A stretch of DNA of 5,442 nt from Calditrichota bacterium (GTDB lineage Bacteria > Zhuqueibacterota > Zhuqueibacteria > Zhuqueibacterales > Geothermadaptataceae): contig QQUM01000722.1 of assembly GCA_008501545.1 (NCBI GenBank), forward strand, positions 1 through 5,442, read 5' to 3'. A program made the position numbers and the translations under genes. Below the pieces are notes generated by a model. The model worked only from the letters and a program-made list of their open reading frames with translations, ran no database searches and had not been told where the DNA came from. The first letter of the stretch is position 1. Each line of letters opens with the position of its first letter. Shown here piece after piece: positions 1 to 5,442 of the stretch.

Positions 1-123
1 ATTCAGGATGATGGCAACATTTTCCGGACTGTTGAAAAACGGCAGCCAATTGACAATAGTAGATGTTAAAAAGTAAGGATGATTCTGATCATCAGCAAAA
101 ATAATGTAGCGACTGCGCCCCAT
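1..123 (-). CDS. IS200-like REP-associated transposase (RAYT), N-terminal part, runs off left edge
   Basis: The minus strand reads ATG at 123-121 and stays open for 41 codons to the window edge, starting MGRSRY and containing HPYFLT and VNWLPFF. This opening is typical of the Y1-type (TnpA_REP, COG1943-like) transposases that mobilise or maintain REP hairpins. The catalytic HUH motif and tyrosine would lie further along and are outside the window, so activity cannot be judged. A purine-rich AGGGGGG (minus strand, positions 137-131) seven bases before the ATG could serve as ribosome binding site. The REP-like unit at 161-277 lies just upstream of the gene, as expected for RAYT loci. A second, homologous start occurs at 3699-3821; 28 of 41 residues agree between the two by hand alignment. 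The family call rests on pattern recognition of the N-terminus only. Confidence 0.72.
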   Translation of the reverse strand, partial: MGRSRYIIFADDQNHPYFLTSTIVNWLPFFNSPENVAIILN

Positions 124-160
124 TTTTTATCCCCCCTGCTTTTGGATTTTGGGAATTTTT

Positions 161-277
161 TGAATTGTGTATTCAGAAGACACCGTGTGAGGTGATTCTT
201 CCCGGAATATTTGTGGTGTCATGTTAGGGACGCGGAGCGTCCGCAGAGCGCAGCCACGGTGACCGTGGCTGCGAGTA
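161..277. repeat. REP-like unit, copy 1, with two perfect hairpins
   Basis: This block recurs at 3981-4100 in the same orientation. By hand count 7 of 106 aligned bases differ, plus one gapped variable stretch (217-227 against 4037-4050). It contains GGACGC-GGA-GCGTCC (228-242), a 6-bp stem with 3-base loop, and a 25-base perfect palindrome at 249-273 with 12-base arms CGCAGCCACGGT / ACCGTGGCTGCG around a single G. Bases 191-216 are identical in the two copies. It sits upstream of the RAYT start at 123, which is where REP elements handled by such transposases are usually found. Whether the block is a substrate of the transposase is inferred from position and repetition. Confidence 0.75.
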
Positions 278-397
278 GAAAGATCCCGCCATTCATCCCA
301 CCTATACGCGTTCCATCAAAACCAGGGGATAGATTTTTAAAAATTATTCGTTTTATCCACAATTCATTTCAAATTCAATTTATAAAAGGAATTCTGT
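278..397 (+). other. AT-rich leader of the receptor operon
   Basis: This is the non-repeated stretch between the REP-like unit and the receptor start, and it must contain the operon promoter or the 5' leader. It becomes strongly AT-rich from about 330. I find no convincing sigma70 -35/-10 pair and no clear Bacteroidota-type TTG / TAnnTTTG pair, so no promoter is called. A 12-base AT palindrome (ATTTTTAAAAAT, 333-344) is present but is easily due to composition. Confidence 0.35.
386..390 (+). promoter_or_regulatory. ribosome binding site of the TonB-dependent receptor
   Basis: AAGGA lies seven bases before the ATG at 398. This favours Met1 over the internal Met9 (422) as the start, although both would leave a hydrophobic signal peptide. 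Confidence 0.65.
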
Positions 398-2830
398 ATG
401 CGACGTTTAGAACCATTCATTATGGGGGTGGCACTTTTGCTCATTGCACAAAGTGTTATTTTTTCGCAACCCAGTGACAAAACCACCATCAAAGGCTATG
501 TGCTGGATAAAAAAACAGGGGAGACACTGCCTTACGCCAACGTCACCATACCTGGCTCGAATCTTGGGACATCGAGCAATCAACAGGGGTACTTTGTGCT
601 GTTGAACGTCTCCGTCGGGCCTTGCACGTTGCGTGTTCATTATATTGGCTACAACAAAGCTGATGTGGCGTTGGCTGTGAAAAAAAACATGCCCCCGTTA
701 AAAATTAAAATGCAACCCATTGTGCTGGAAGGCGATGAAGTTACGATCACGGCTGAATCTTACGAAACAGTGCAGGTTGCCAAGGGGATCAGCGAGTTGA
801 AAATTTCACCACGCGGCATTTCCAAATTACCTTCAGTGGGTGAGGTGGATATCTTTCGCTCGCTGCAACTTCTGCCGGGCATCAGCGCAGCCAATGACGG
901 CTCGTCGGGTTTGTACATTCGCGGTGGCACACCCGAGCAAAATCTGGCATTATTCGACGGTATGACTATTTACAACGTGGATCACTTTTTCGGCTTTATC
1001 AGTGCATTCAACGCGGATGCAGTGAAAGATGTGCGTGTTTTCAAGGGCGGTTTCCCCGCTAAATACGGCGGTCGTACCTCTGGCGTGGTGGAACTCACTG
1101 GCAAATCTGGCAGTTACGATGATTTTCACGCGGCGGGCAATATTAATCTGCTCAGCGGCAGCGGTGTCGTGCAAGTTCCCTTAAAAGGCAAAGGCTCCTG
1201 GCTCACCACTTTTAGACGGTCATACGTGGATTTTCTAAACAGTGGTTTGTACGACAAAATCTACGACGCGGTGAGCGGTGCCAACAATGGAACAGATGAG
1301 CAAACCACAAGCGATGTTGGCGGTCGTGGTCCGGGTGGAAGGGATTTCCAGCAAGAGTTGATCATGCCTGATTTTTACTACTATGATCTCAATAGCAAAC
1401 TGACCTATTCTCACACGCCTAATGATGTCTTCTCAGTCAGCCTTTACCGTGGCAGGGATTTTCTCGATGAATCCCAGTACCTGGGACAGCGCACCCTCGG
1501 TCCTATGGGTGGAGGCGGTGAAGTCGACGCTAGTATCAACGATTTGACTGAATGGGGCAATACAGGGTTGAGCGTAAAATACGCCAAGGTCTGGAGCGAT
1601 CGTTTCATTTCATCGTTTCTCGGCAGTTTCTCACGCTACAACAGCCAAAGCGCCACAAGCCGCGCCTTCCGGGGCGGCGACGAAAACACCATTCGCGGTG
1701 GATTCAGTTCAAATGAGGAGAACAACGTCGAAGACACCACATATCGAATGGACAATGAACTGCACCTCAGCGCCAGCCATAAATTGGAATTTGGCTTGGG
1801 CCTTACAAAAATAGCCACCATGCTTGATTTCACAGCCAACGACACCCTTTCCATCCTCAATCGCAAGGACAATGCCGATCAGTTTGCCTTTTATTTTCAA
1901 GATGAGTTCAAGCCATCCACGCTGCTCAATCTAACTGTTGGTGCCCGGGTGGTGGATTACAACCTGACGGGTAAAAAATACCTTGAGCCGCGCGCTTCCA
2001 TCAATTTGAAGTTGACCGATAAAATCGATTTTAAAGGAGCCTGGGGGCATTATCACCAGTTTATCAACCGCATTGTCAACGAAAATGTGCTGGAAGGCAA
2101 CCGCGATTTCTGGCTGCTATCAGATGAATCGCTGGATCCTGGTTTTTCCGAACATTTTATTCTCGGAACAAGCTATGAAAACAGCAATTACCTTTTTAGC
2201 GCTGAGGCTTATTTTAAAAATATGGACGGTGTCACCGAATTCTCCCAACGCTTTCGCCGTTCGCCCGACACAGAACCCGAAGATCTGTTTTTCACTGGAA
2301 CCGGCATTTCCAAAGGGCTGGAATTTCTGGCGCAGAAAAAACACGGTCGTTTCAATGGCTGGCTCAGCTATACCTTGTCGAAAGTCGACTACGATATTGA
2401 GGTCTTTAACGAAGGGGAACCTTATCCTGCTGATCATGATCGAACCCATGAGTTCAAATCAGTGGGTAGCTATTCGTGGAATGACTGGACGTTTGCGGCA
2501 ACCTGGGTTTACGCCTCGGGCGCGCCTTATACTGCACCCGAAAGTCAATACTCTATAGAATTGTTAGATGGCAGTGAGCGTAGCTACATTCATGTGAGCG
2601 ATAAAAACGCCAATCGCCTGCCCAACTATCACAGACTCGACCTGAGCGCGACCAGAGGATTCAGTACAGAAAACATTCGCTATGAGCTCGGCCTGTCCGT
2701 TTTCAATTTGTACAACCACGACAATGTCTGGTATCGCGAATATGTGCTGGACACCAGCCCCATCATCGTGCGGGATGTGACCACGCTGGGTTTTACACCA
2801 TCTATCAATTTTAAAATTAGCATGAAATGA
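398..2830 (+). CDS. TonB-dependent outer-membrane receptor with carboxypeptidase-regulatory-like domain
   Basis: This 810-residue protein is an outer-membrane beta-barrel importer driven by TonB/ExbB/ExbD. Residues 1-24 form a signal peptide (hydrophobic GVALLLIAQSVIF). Residues 29-115 are a CarboxypepD_reg-like fold (IKGYVLDKKTGETLPYANV, then HYIGY), a common N-terminal extension in Bacteroidota receptors. Residues 130-238 are the plug, with GLYIRGGTPEQNLALFDGM (171-189) and FKGGFPAKYGGRTSG (215-229). The rest is the barrel, ending SINFKISMK. At 810 aa it is shorter than typical SusC proteins (about 1000 aa), and I see no SusD-like gene, so a FecA-like or DUF4249-partnered receptor is the better description. 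The next gene starts 16 bases after the stop with its own ribosome site, which suggests co-transcription and a shared complex. The substrate cannot be read from the sequence. Confidence 0.93.
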   Translation: MRRLEPFIMGVALLLIAQSVIFSQPSDKTTIKGYVLDKKTGETLPYANVTIPGSNLGTSSNQQGYFVLLNVSVGPCTLRVHYIGYNKADVALAVKKNMPPLKIKMQPIVLEGDEVTITAESYETVQVAKGISELKISPRGISKLPSVGEVDIFRSLQLLPGISAANDGSSGLYIRGGTPEQNLALFDGMTIYNVDHFFGFISAFNADAVKDVRVFKGGFPAKYGGRTSGVVELTGKSGSYDDFHAAGNINLLSGSGVVQVPLKGKGSWLTTFRRSYVDFLNSGLYDKIYDAVSGANNGTDEQTTSDVGGRGPGGRDFQQELIMPDFYYYDLNSKLTYSHTPNDVFSVSLYRGRDFLDESQYLGQRTLGPMGGGGEVDASINDLTEWGNTGLSVKYAKVWSDRFISSFLGSFSRYNSQSATSRAFRGGDENTIRGGFSSNEENNVEDTTYRMDNELHLSASHKLEFGLGLTKIATMLDFTANDTLSILNRKDNADQFAFYFQDEFKPSTLLNLTVGARVVDYNLTGKKYLEPRASINLKLTDKIDFKGAWGHYHQFINRIVNENVLEGNRDFWLLSDESLDPGFSEHFILGTSYENSNYLFSAEAYFKNMDGVTEFSQRFRRSPDTEPEDLFFTGTGISKGLEFLAQKKHGRFNGWLSYTLSKVDYDIEVFNEGEPYPADHDRTHEFKSVGSYSWNDWTFAATWVYASGAPYTAPESQYSIELLDGSERSYIHVSDKNANRLPNYHRLDLSATRGFSTENIRYELGLSVFNLYNHDNVWYREYVLDTSPIIVRDVTTLGFTPSINFKISMK

Positions 2831-2831
2831 T

Positions 2832-2837
2832 AAGGAG
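2832..2837 (+). promoter_or_regulatory. ribosome binding site of the DUF4249-like lipoprotein gene
   Basis: AAGGAG begins one base after the receptor stop codon and lies nine bases before the ATG at 2847. A strong site in so short a gap supports a two-gene transcript. Confidence 0.7.
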
Positions 2838-2846
2838 ATAAATTGC

Positions 2847-3665
2847 ATGAGACAAATAATCCTATTTTTTCTGTCAATACTGGCTCTTGTGTTATGGGGG
2901 TGTGAAGAAAATTCGCCGTTGGTTCCCGAATCCCAACAAGTTGTCGTGCGGGCCTATATTTATGCCAATGAGCCAGTGGATGATATTCAACTCACTACAA
3001 CATACTCGATCACCTCAGAGGACACCGTGGGCGCTCCCCTCAATGACGCGACTATCTCCCTGGTGAAAAACGGCCAAACGTACGCGCTCGTTCCTTCTGC
3101 GGGCGATAGTGGATATTACCACTATCCCGGCGATGACTTACAGGTTGACGTGGGCGATGAGTTTGAAATTGTCGTGGAGCACAATGGAGAAACCATCACG
3201 GGCAAAACCATGGTGCCTTCGCCGCCCGTCGATGTGGCAATTTCCAAAGATGTGTACACCATTGATACATCCGCATTCGGCTTTCGCGGTGATACATCGA
3301 GTGTAACCGTGAGCTGGAATCAGGAAGATGAAGACACCTTTTACTTCATTGTAGTGGAAAATATAGAGGCTGAATTGGTTTATATCGACGAGCGATTTGG
3401 CGATATGCTGAGGGGCATTCGCAGATTCAGATCGCACCCAATTAAAGATGACGAGTATCAAATTCAACGCTTCGATTTGACGTTTCAAGGCATGCACGAT
3501 GTGCGGGTTTATAAAGTCAATCAGGAATACGCTGATCTTTACGAGTTTGGCTTGCAGGACTCGCGCAATTTAAATGAGCCGAAATCAAACATTCAAAACG
3601 GGCTGGGTGTATTTGCTGGGTTCAGCAGCGCTACGGTTCAGTTTACAGTGAGTGTAACGGAGTGA
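2847..3665 (+). CDS. DUF4249-like outer-membrane lipoprotein, partner of the TonB-dependent receptor
   Basis: The 272-residue product has a lipoprotein signal peptide: Met-Arg, hydrophobic residues 4-16, and lipobox L16-W17-G18-C19. The mature protein would start at the lipidated Cys19, followed by EENSPLVPE as a short acidic linker. Residues about 30-130 form an Ig-like beta-rich domain (VVVRAYIYANEPVDDIQL, then GYYHYPGDDLQVDVGDEFEI and TGKTMVPSPP). The end NLNEPKSNIQNGLGVFAG (241-258) resembles the conserved C-terminal signature of DUF4249 proteins. That family is usually encoded next to TonB-dependent receptors in Bacteroidota and its biochemical role is not established. Gene order here matches that pattern. 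By analogy to SusD it may sit on the receptor and capture ligand, but that is inference. The length is at the short end for the family. No rho-independent terminator is visible directly after the stop. Confidence 0.82.
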   Translation: MRQIILFFLSILALVLWGCEENSPLVPESQQVVVRAYIYANEPVDDIQLTTTYSITSEDTVGAPLNDATISLVKNGQTYALVPSAGDSGYYHYPGDDLQVDVGDEFEIVVEHNGETITGKTMVPSPPVDVAISKDVYTIDTSAFGFRGDTSSVTVSWNQEDEDTFYFIVVENIEAELVYIDERFGDMLRGIRRFRSHPIKDDEYQIQRFDLTFQGMHDVRVYKVNQEYADLYEFGLQDSRNLNEPKSNIQNGLGVFAGFSSATVQFTVSVTE

Positions 3666-3698
3666 TTTAACACTTTTTCTTTTGCAGAAATTACGTTT

Positions 3699-3821
3699 AA
3701 TCCTGAGAATGGAAACATGTACAGGATTGTTGAAAAACAGCAGCCAATTTACAACCGTGCATGTTAAAAAGTAGGGATGATTTGGATCATCTACAAAAAT
3801 TTTGTAGCGACTGCGTCCCAT
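3699..3821 (-). pseudogene. RAYT transposase remnant, N-terminal fragment only
   Basis: ATG at 3821-3819 opens MGRSRYKIFVDD, HPYFLT, VVNWLLFF, homologous to the gene at 1-123: 26 of the first 33 residues are identical, and agreement weakens after that. The minus-strand frame stays open to 3585, but below about 3690 it enters the 3' end of the DUF4249 gene in antisense and no longer looks like a transposase. The catalytic part is therefore missing, and the copy is a decayed 5' stub. An excellent ribosome site remains (3826-3831). The exact left limit is uncertain because the reference copy is cut by the window edge. A frameshifted continuation between 3666 and 3699 is possible. Confidence 0.72.
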
Positions 3822-3825
3822 TTTT

Positions 3826-3831
3826 CCTCCT
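3826..3831 (-). promoter_or_regulatory. ribosome binding site kept in front of the RAYT remnant
   Basis: The minus strand reads AGGAGG four bases before the ATG at 3821. It is a better match to the anti-Shine-Dalgarno sequence than the site of copy 1 (AGGGGGG), even though this copy no longer encodes a full transposase. Confidence 0.5.
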
Positions 3832-3840
3832 AGTTTTGGA

Positions 3841-3920
3841 AGGTGCGACGCACTTCGTACCGGAATCTACAAGCCTACTCAGAGAATTGCAGGCCTATCG
3901 GAAAGAAGTGCGTCGCACCT
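3841..3920. repeat. 80-base inverted-repeat (MITE-like) element
   Basis: Perfect 16-base terminal inverted repeats, AGGTGCGACGCACTTC at 3841-3856 and its complement at 3905-3920, enclose 48 bases. The element lies 19 bases upstream of the RAYT remnant start, at a point where copy 1 (around 146-147) has no corresponding sequence. This implies insertion of this segment together with roughly 40 adjacent bases. No clear target-site duplication is visible. It is too short to code for anything and would fold into a long hairpin. Only one copy is present in this window, so its mobility is inferred from its structure and from the comparison with copy 1. Confidence 0.75.
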
Positions 3921-3948
3921 GGCTAAGTTTCATTTTTTCATTAAACTT

Positions 3949-3977
3949 TTGACACTACCTTGGAATGGAGTTATAGT
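3949..3977 (+). promoter_or_regulatory. sigma70-type promoter match, plus strand
   Basis: TTGACA (3949-3954), a 17-base spacer and TATAGT (3972-3977) form a near-consensus housekeeping promoter. No plausible coding sequence follows on the plus strand. A transcript would begin near 3984, cross the REP hairpins and the inverted repeat, and run antisense into the GH13 gene. The -35 and spacer lie in sequence absent from copy 1. If the host uses Bacteroidota-type promoters, this match may be accidental. Confidence 0.4.
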
Positions 3978-3980
3978 TAT

Positions 3981-4100
3981 TGAATTGAGTATTCAGAGGA
4001 CTCCGTGTGCGGTGATTCTTCCCGGAATATTTGTGGGGTGTTTCGATTGTGGACGCGGAGCGTCCGGGGAGCACAGCCACGGTGACCGTGGCTGCGAGTA
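3981..4100. repeat. REP-like unit, copy 2
   Basis: This is the second copy of the block at 161-277, in the same orientation. The first hairpin, GGACGCGGAGCGTCC (4051-4065), is unchanged. The second keeps a 21-base perfect palindrome (4074-4094, arms CAGCCACGGT / ACCGTGGCTG). One outer pair is lost by a G-to-A change at 4073, so its stem is shorter than in copy 1. Bases 4011-4036 and 4074-4100 are identical to copy 1. Its place upstream of the RAYT remnant mirrors copy 1, apart from the inserted material at 3841 to about 3958. Confidence 0.75.
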
Positions 4101-4112
4101 TGCAAATGAATC

Positions 4113-4181
4113 CAATGTCCAACACCCAATTCCAATATTCAAATTTGGTTATTGAGTATTGGAATTGGGTGTTGGATATTG
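4113..4181. repeat. Long inverted repeat, 30-base arms, at the 3' end of the GH13 gene
   Basis: The arms at 4113-4142 and 4152-4181 pair at 28 of 30 positions around a 9-base loop. The central 20 bases, TCCAACACCCAATTCCAATA (4118-4137) and their complement, match perfectly. The right arm ends eight bases from the GH13 stop codon, so minus-strand mRNA would carry the hairpin directly in its 3' end. There is no U-run on either side, so it is not a standard rho-independent terminator. It could protect the 3' end, slow transcription, or simply be another small inverted-repeat element. It is unrelated in sequence to the REP-like hairpins beside it. Confidence 0.7.
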
Positions 4182-4189
4182 CGTGTTGT

Positions 4190-5442
4190 TCAACGTAGCA
4201 AAACGGCTTTTTTCACTGCATTAAATTCACTCGCTTGTATGCGAATGAAATAAACACCACCCGCAACGGGTGAACCGCTGTAATCCCGTCCATCCCATTT
4301 GATTTCGTGGCTGCCGGCAGCGAAGGGTGCATTCACCAGTATTCTGATTTCACGGCCGAGCAGGTCGTACACTTTGAGGGAGACAGTGCTGTTCTCTTTG
4401 AGCGAGAAAGGAATGATCGTCTCCGGATTGAACGGATTGGGATAGTTTTGCAGCAATTGATAGTCGAGTTCGATCGTTTCAGTATTTTCGGCAACTGCTG
4501 TGGCGATTTTTGTCTGCGGTACCGGTAAGGCCACGGTGGTATAAATGTGAAATTCACCAGGCGCAAAAATCATTTCCATCGCCGGATCGCTTACGTCGAT
4601 GCTCTCTCCGGTGAAATAATCGTACCATGTGCCGGCCTGCGGGAAATTCGCTGCTGTTGTGACCGTGCTCACATCAAAATTGCCGATGACAAACACATCC
4701 ATGCTGCTGTGGTTTATGCGAATACGTTTTAGCGATGTAGAAACACCAAGCGTAAAGTCGGTGGATCGAAACGCGTCGTATTGTTTTAGTGTTGTTAAGG
4801 CAGAAATCACATCGTAAAGATCACGCCGCCATTCGTCCTGCAAATAATCCCAGCGGATGGGCTTTTTGCCAAGACGTCCATTGTAATCGATGCTGAAATC
4901 ATAGCCTAATTCGCCAAACTGCCAAATCATTTTCGGGCCGGGAATGGTAAAGAAGAATGCGCTTGCCAATTTCATACGATCCAGTGCTGTGTTCAAATCC
5001 TTCACCGAATAATCGCCGCTGCTGTTGCCATATTGCAGGTTTTTGAACATGAGCCGTTCCTCATCGTGGCTTTCCATGTAGGCAACAAGGTGTGGATTTT
5101 CCCAACCACGGCTTTTATAGGAAGCGCCTGCGAAATTCGACTTGCCGCCATCGTTGTAACCCATGGTTGCTTCATTGTAGTTGTAATTCATATTGCCCCA
5201 CATCATCATGCCATAGTTAGCAAGCTCCGTTTCTTCGCTATTCTCAGCGAGATGCTCCAAAATCATGTAAGCGCCCGGATTTACCTGCCAGACTTCGTCT
5301 GCGATGCGTTTCAGGGTTGCAATGCGTGGTGGATCATAAAGGCTTCCCCAGCTTTCACTTCCGCTGTTAGGATGATAAGTGTTCGAAAATCCTTTTGTGA
5401 AATCAAGCCGAAAACCATCGACTTGAAACTCAGTCAACCAAT
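4190..5442 (-). CDS. GH13 alpha-amylase-family enzyme with T9SS sorting domain, 5' end outside window
   Basis: The frame is open past the right edge (first complete codon TGG at 5440), so the N-terminus, signal peptide and GH13 region I are missing and the TTG at 5437 is not a start. All three catalytic residues are visible: the nucleophile Asp in VDGFRLDF (codon 5404-5402), the acid/base Glu in YMILEHLAEN (5257-5255), and the third Asp in MESHDEERLM (5065-5063). The enzyme should hydrolyse or rearrange alpha-glucans such as starch or glycogen; the exact activity is open. A beta-sandwich domain C follows (FRSTDFTLG to FHIYTT). The last 88 codons (4456-4193) form a FlgD-like/Por-secretion tail with LLQNYPNPFNPETIIPF, YDLLGRE, GGVYFIRI and a final KKAVLLR. 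This predicts export through the outer membrane by type IX secretion, with release or surface attachment. The gene is convergent to the receptor operon. Confidence 0.92.
   Translation of the reverse strand, partial: WLTEFQVDGFRLDFTKGFSNTYHPNSGSESWGSLYDPPRIATLKRIADEVWQVNPGAYMILEHLAENSEETELANYGMMMWGNMNYNYNEATMGYNDGGKSNFAGASYKSRGWENPHLVAYMESHDEERLMFKNLQYGNSSGDYSVKDLNTALDRMKLASAFFFTIPGPKMIWQFGELGYDFSIDYNGRLGKKPIRWDYLQDEWRRDLYDVISALTTLKQYDAFRSTDFTLGVSTSLKRIRINHSSMDVFVIGNFDVSTVTTAANFPQAGTWYDYFTGESIDVSDPAMEMIFAPGEFHIYTTVALPVPQTKIATAVAENTETIELDYQLLQNYPNPFNPETIIPFSLKENSTVSLKVYDLLGREIRILVNAPFAAGSHEIKWDGRDYSGSPVAGGVYFIRIQASEFNAVKKAVLLR

Noticed and set aside
333..344. AT palindrome ATTTTTAAAAAT in the operon leader
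   Set aside because: It lies in AT-rich sequence where such runs arise easily, with no stem-loop shape or second copy to support an operator.
211..477. Open frame of 88 codons on the plus strand before the receptor
   Set aside because: It reads through both REP hairpins and overlaps the receptor signal peptide in another frame; it has no ribosome site and no recognisable domain.
2073..2558. 161-codon plus-strand frame inside the receptor gene
   Set aside because: It is an out-of-frame shadow of a well-supported TonB-dependent receptor, with a composition unlike a real protein.
3666..3700. Terminator after the DUF4249 gene
   Set aside because: T-rich runs are present, but no GC-rich stem precedes them, so no rho-independent terminator is called.
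3585..3821. 78-codon minus-strand frame as a complete gene
   Set aside because: Only its first 40 or so codons resemble a RAYT; the rest is antisense to the DUF4249 gene. I call only the homologous part as a pseudogene.
3949..4155. 68-codon plus-strand frame after the promoter match
   Set aside because: It consists of REP-like repeat and inverted-repeat sequence, has no ribosome site, and is not conserved as a frame in copy 1.
161..4181. CRISPR array
   Set aside because: The repeats are two distant copies of a REP-like unit and two single inverted repeats, without regular spacing or spacers.
5435..5437. TTG as the start of the GH13 protein
   Set aside because: The frame continues upstream to the edge, and the protein begins here in the middle of the catalytic barrel just before the nucleophile, so the gene is cut by the window.

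Overview
The window reads as chromosomal DNA from a Gram-negative, outer-membrane-bearing bacterium of the Bacteroidota/FCB group or a relative (Calditrichota, KSB1 or Ignavibacteria would all fit). The evidence is a TonB-dependent receptor with an N-terminal carboxypeptidase-regulatory-like domain, a DUF4249-type lipoprotein directly behind it, and a secreted glycosidase ending in a type IX secretion (T9SS) sorting domain with the QNYPNPFNP signature. The exact phylum cannot be fixed from this sequence.

Layout, left to right. Positions 1-123 hold, on the minus strand, the first 41 codons of an IS200-like REP-associated transposase (RAYT) that runs off the left edge. Positions 161-277 hold its upstream REP-like repeat with two perfect hairpins. 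Positions 398-3665 hold a plus-strand two-gene operon: a TonB-dependent receptor (810 aa) and, 16 bases after its stop, a DUF4249-like lipoprotein (272 aa). The 524-base gap 3666-4189 is packed with repeats: a second, truncated RAYT start (3699-3821), an 80-base inverted-repeat element (3841-3920), a good sigma70-type promoter match (3949-3977), a second REP-like unit (3981-4100) and a long imperfect inverted repeat (4113-4181). From 4190 to the right edge, on the minus strand, lies the C-terminal part of a GH13 alpha-amylase-family enzyme with a T9SS tail.

Function. The receptor and lipoprotein most likely form one outer-membrane uptake complex, loosely comparable to SusC/SusD; the substrate is unknown. 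The amylase-like enzyme is convergent to the operon and separated from it by repeats, so a shared role in glycan use is possible but not shown. 

The most notable structure is that two homologous RAYT-plus-REP units, in the same orientation, bracket the receptor/lipoprotein operon. The right-hand unit is a remnant whose transposase is cut down to its N-terminus and whose leader has been interrupted by a different hairpin element. I see no CRISPR array, tRNA or rRNA.
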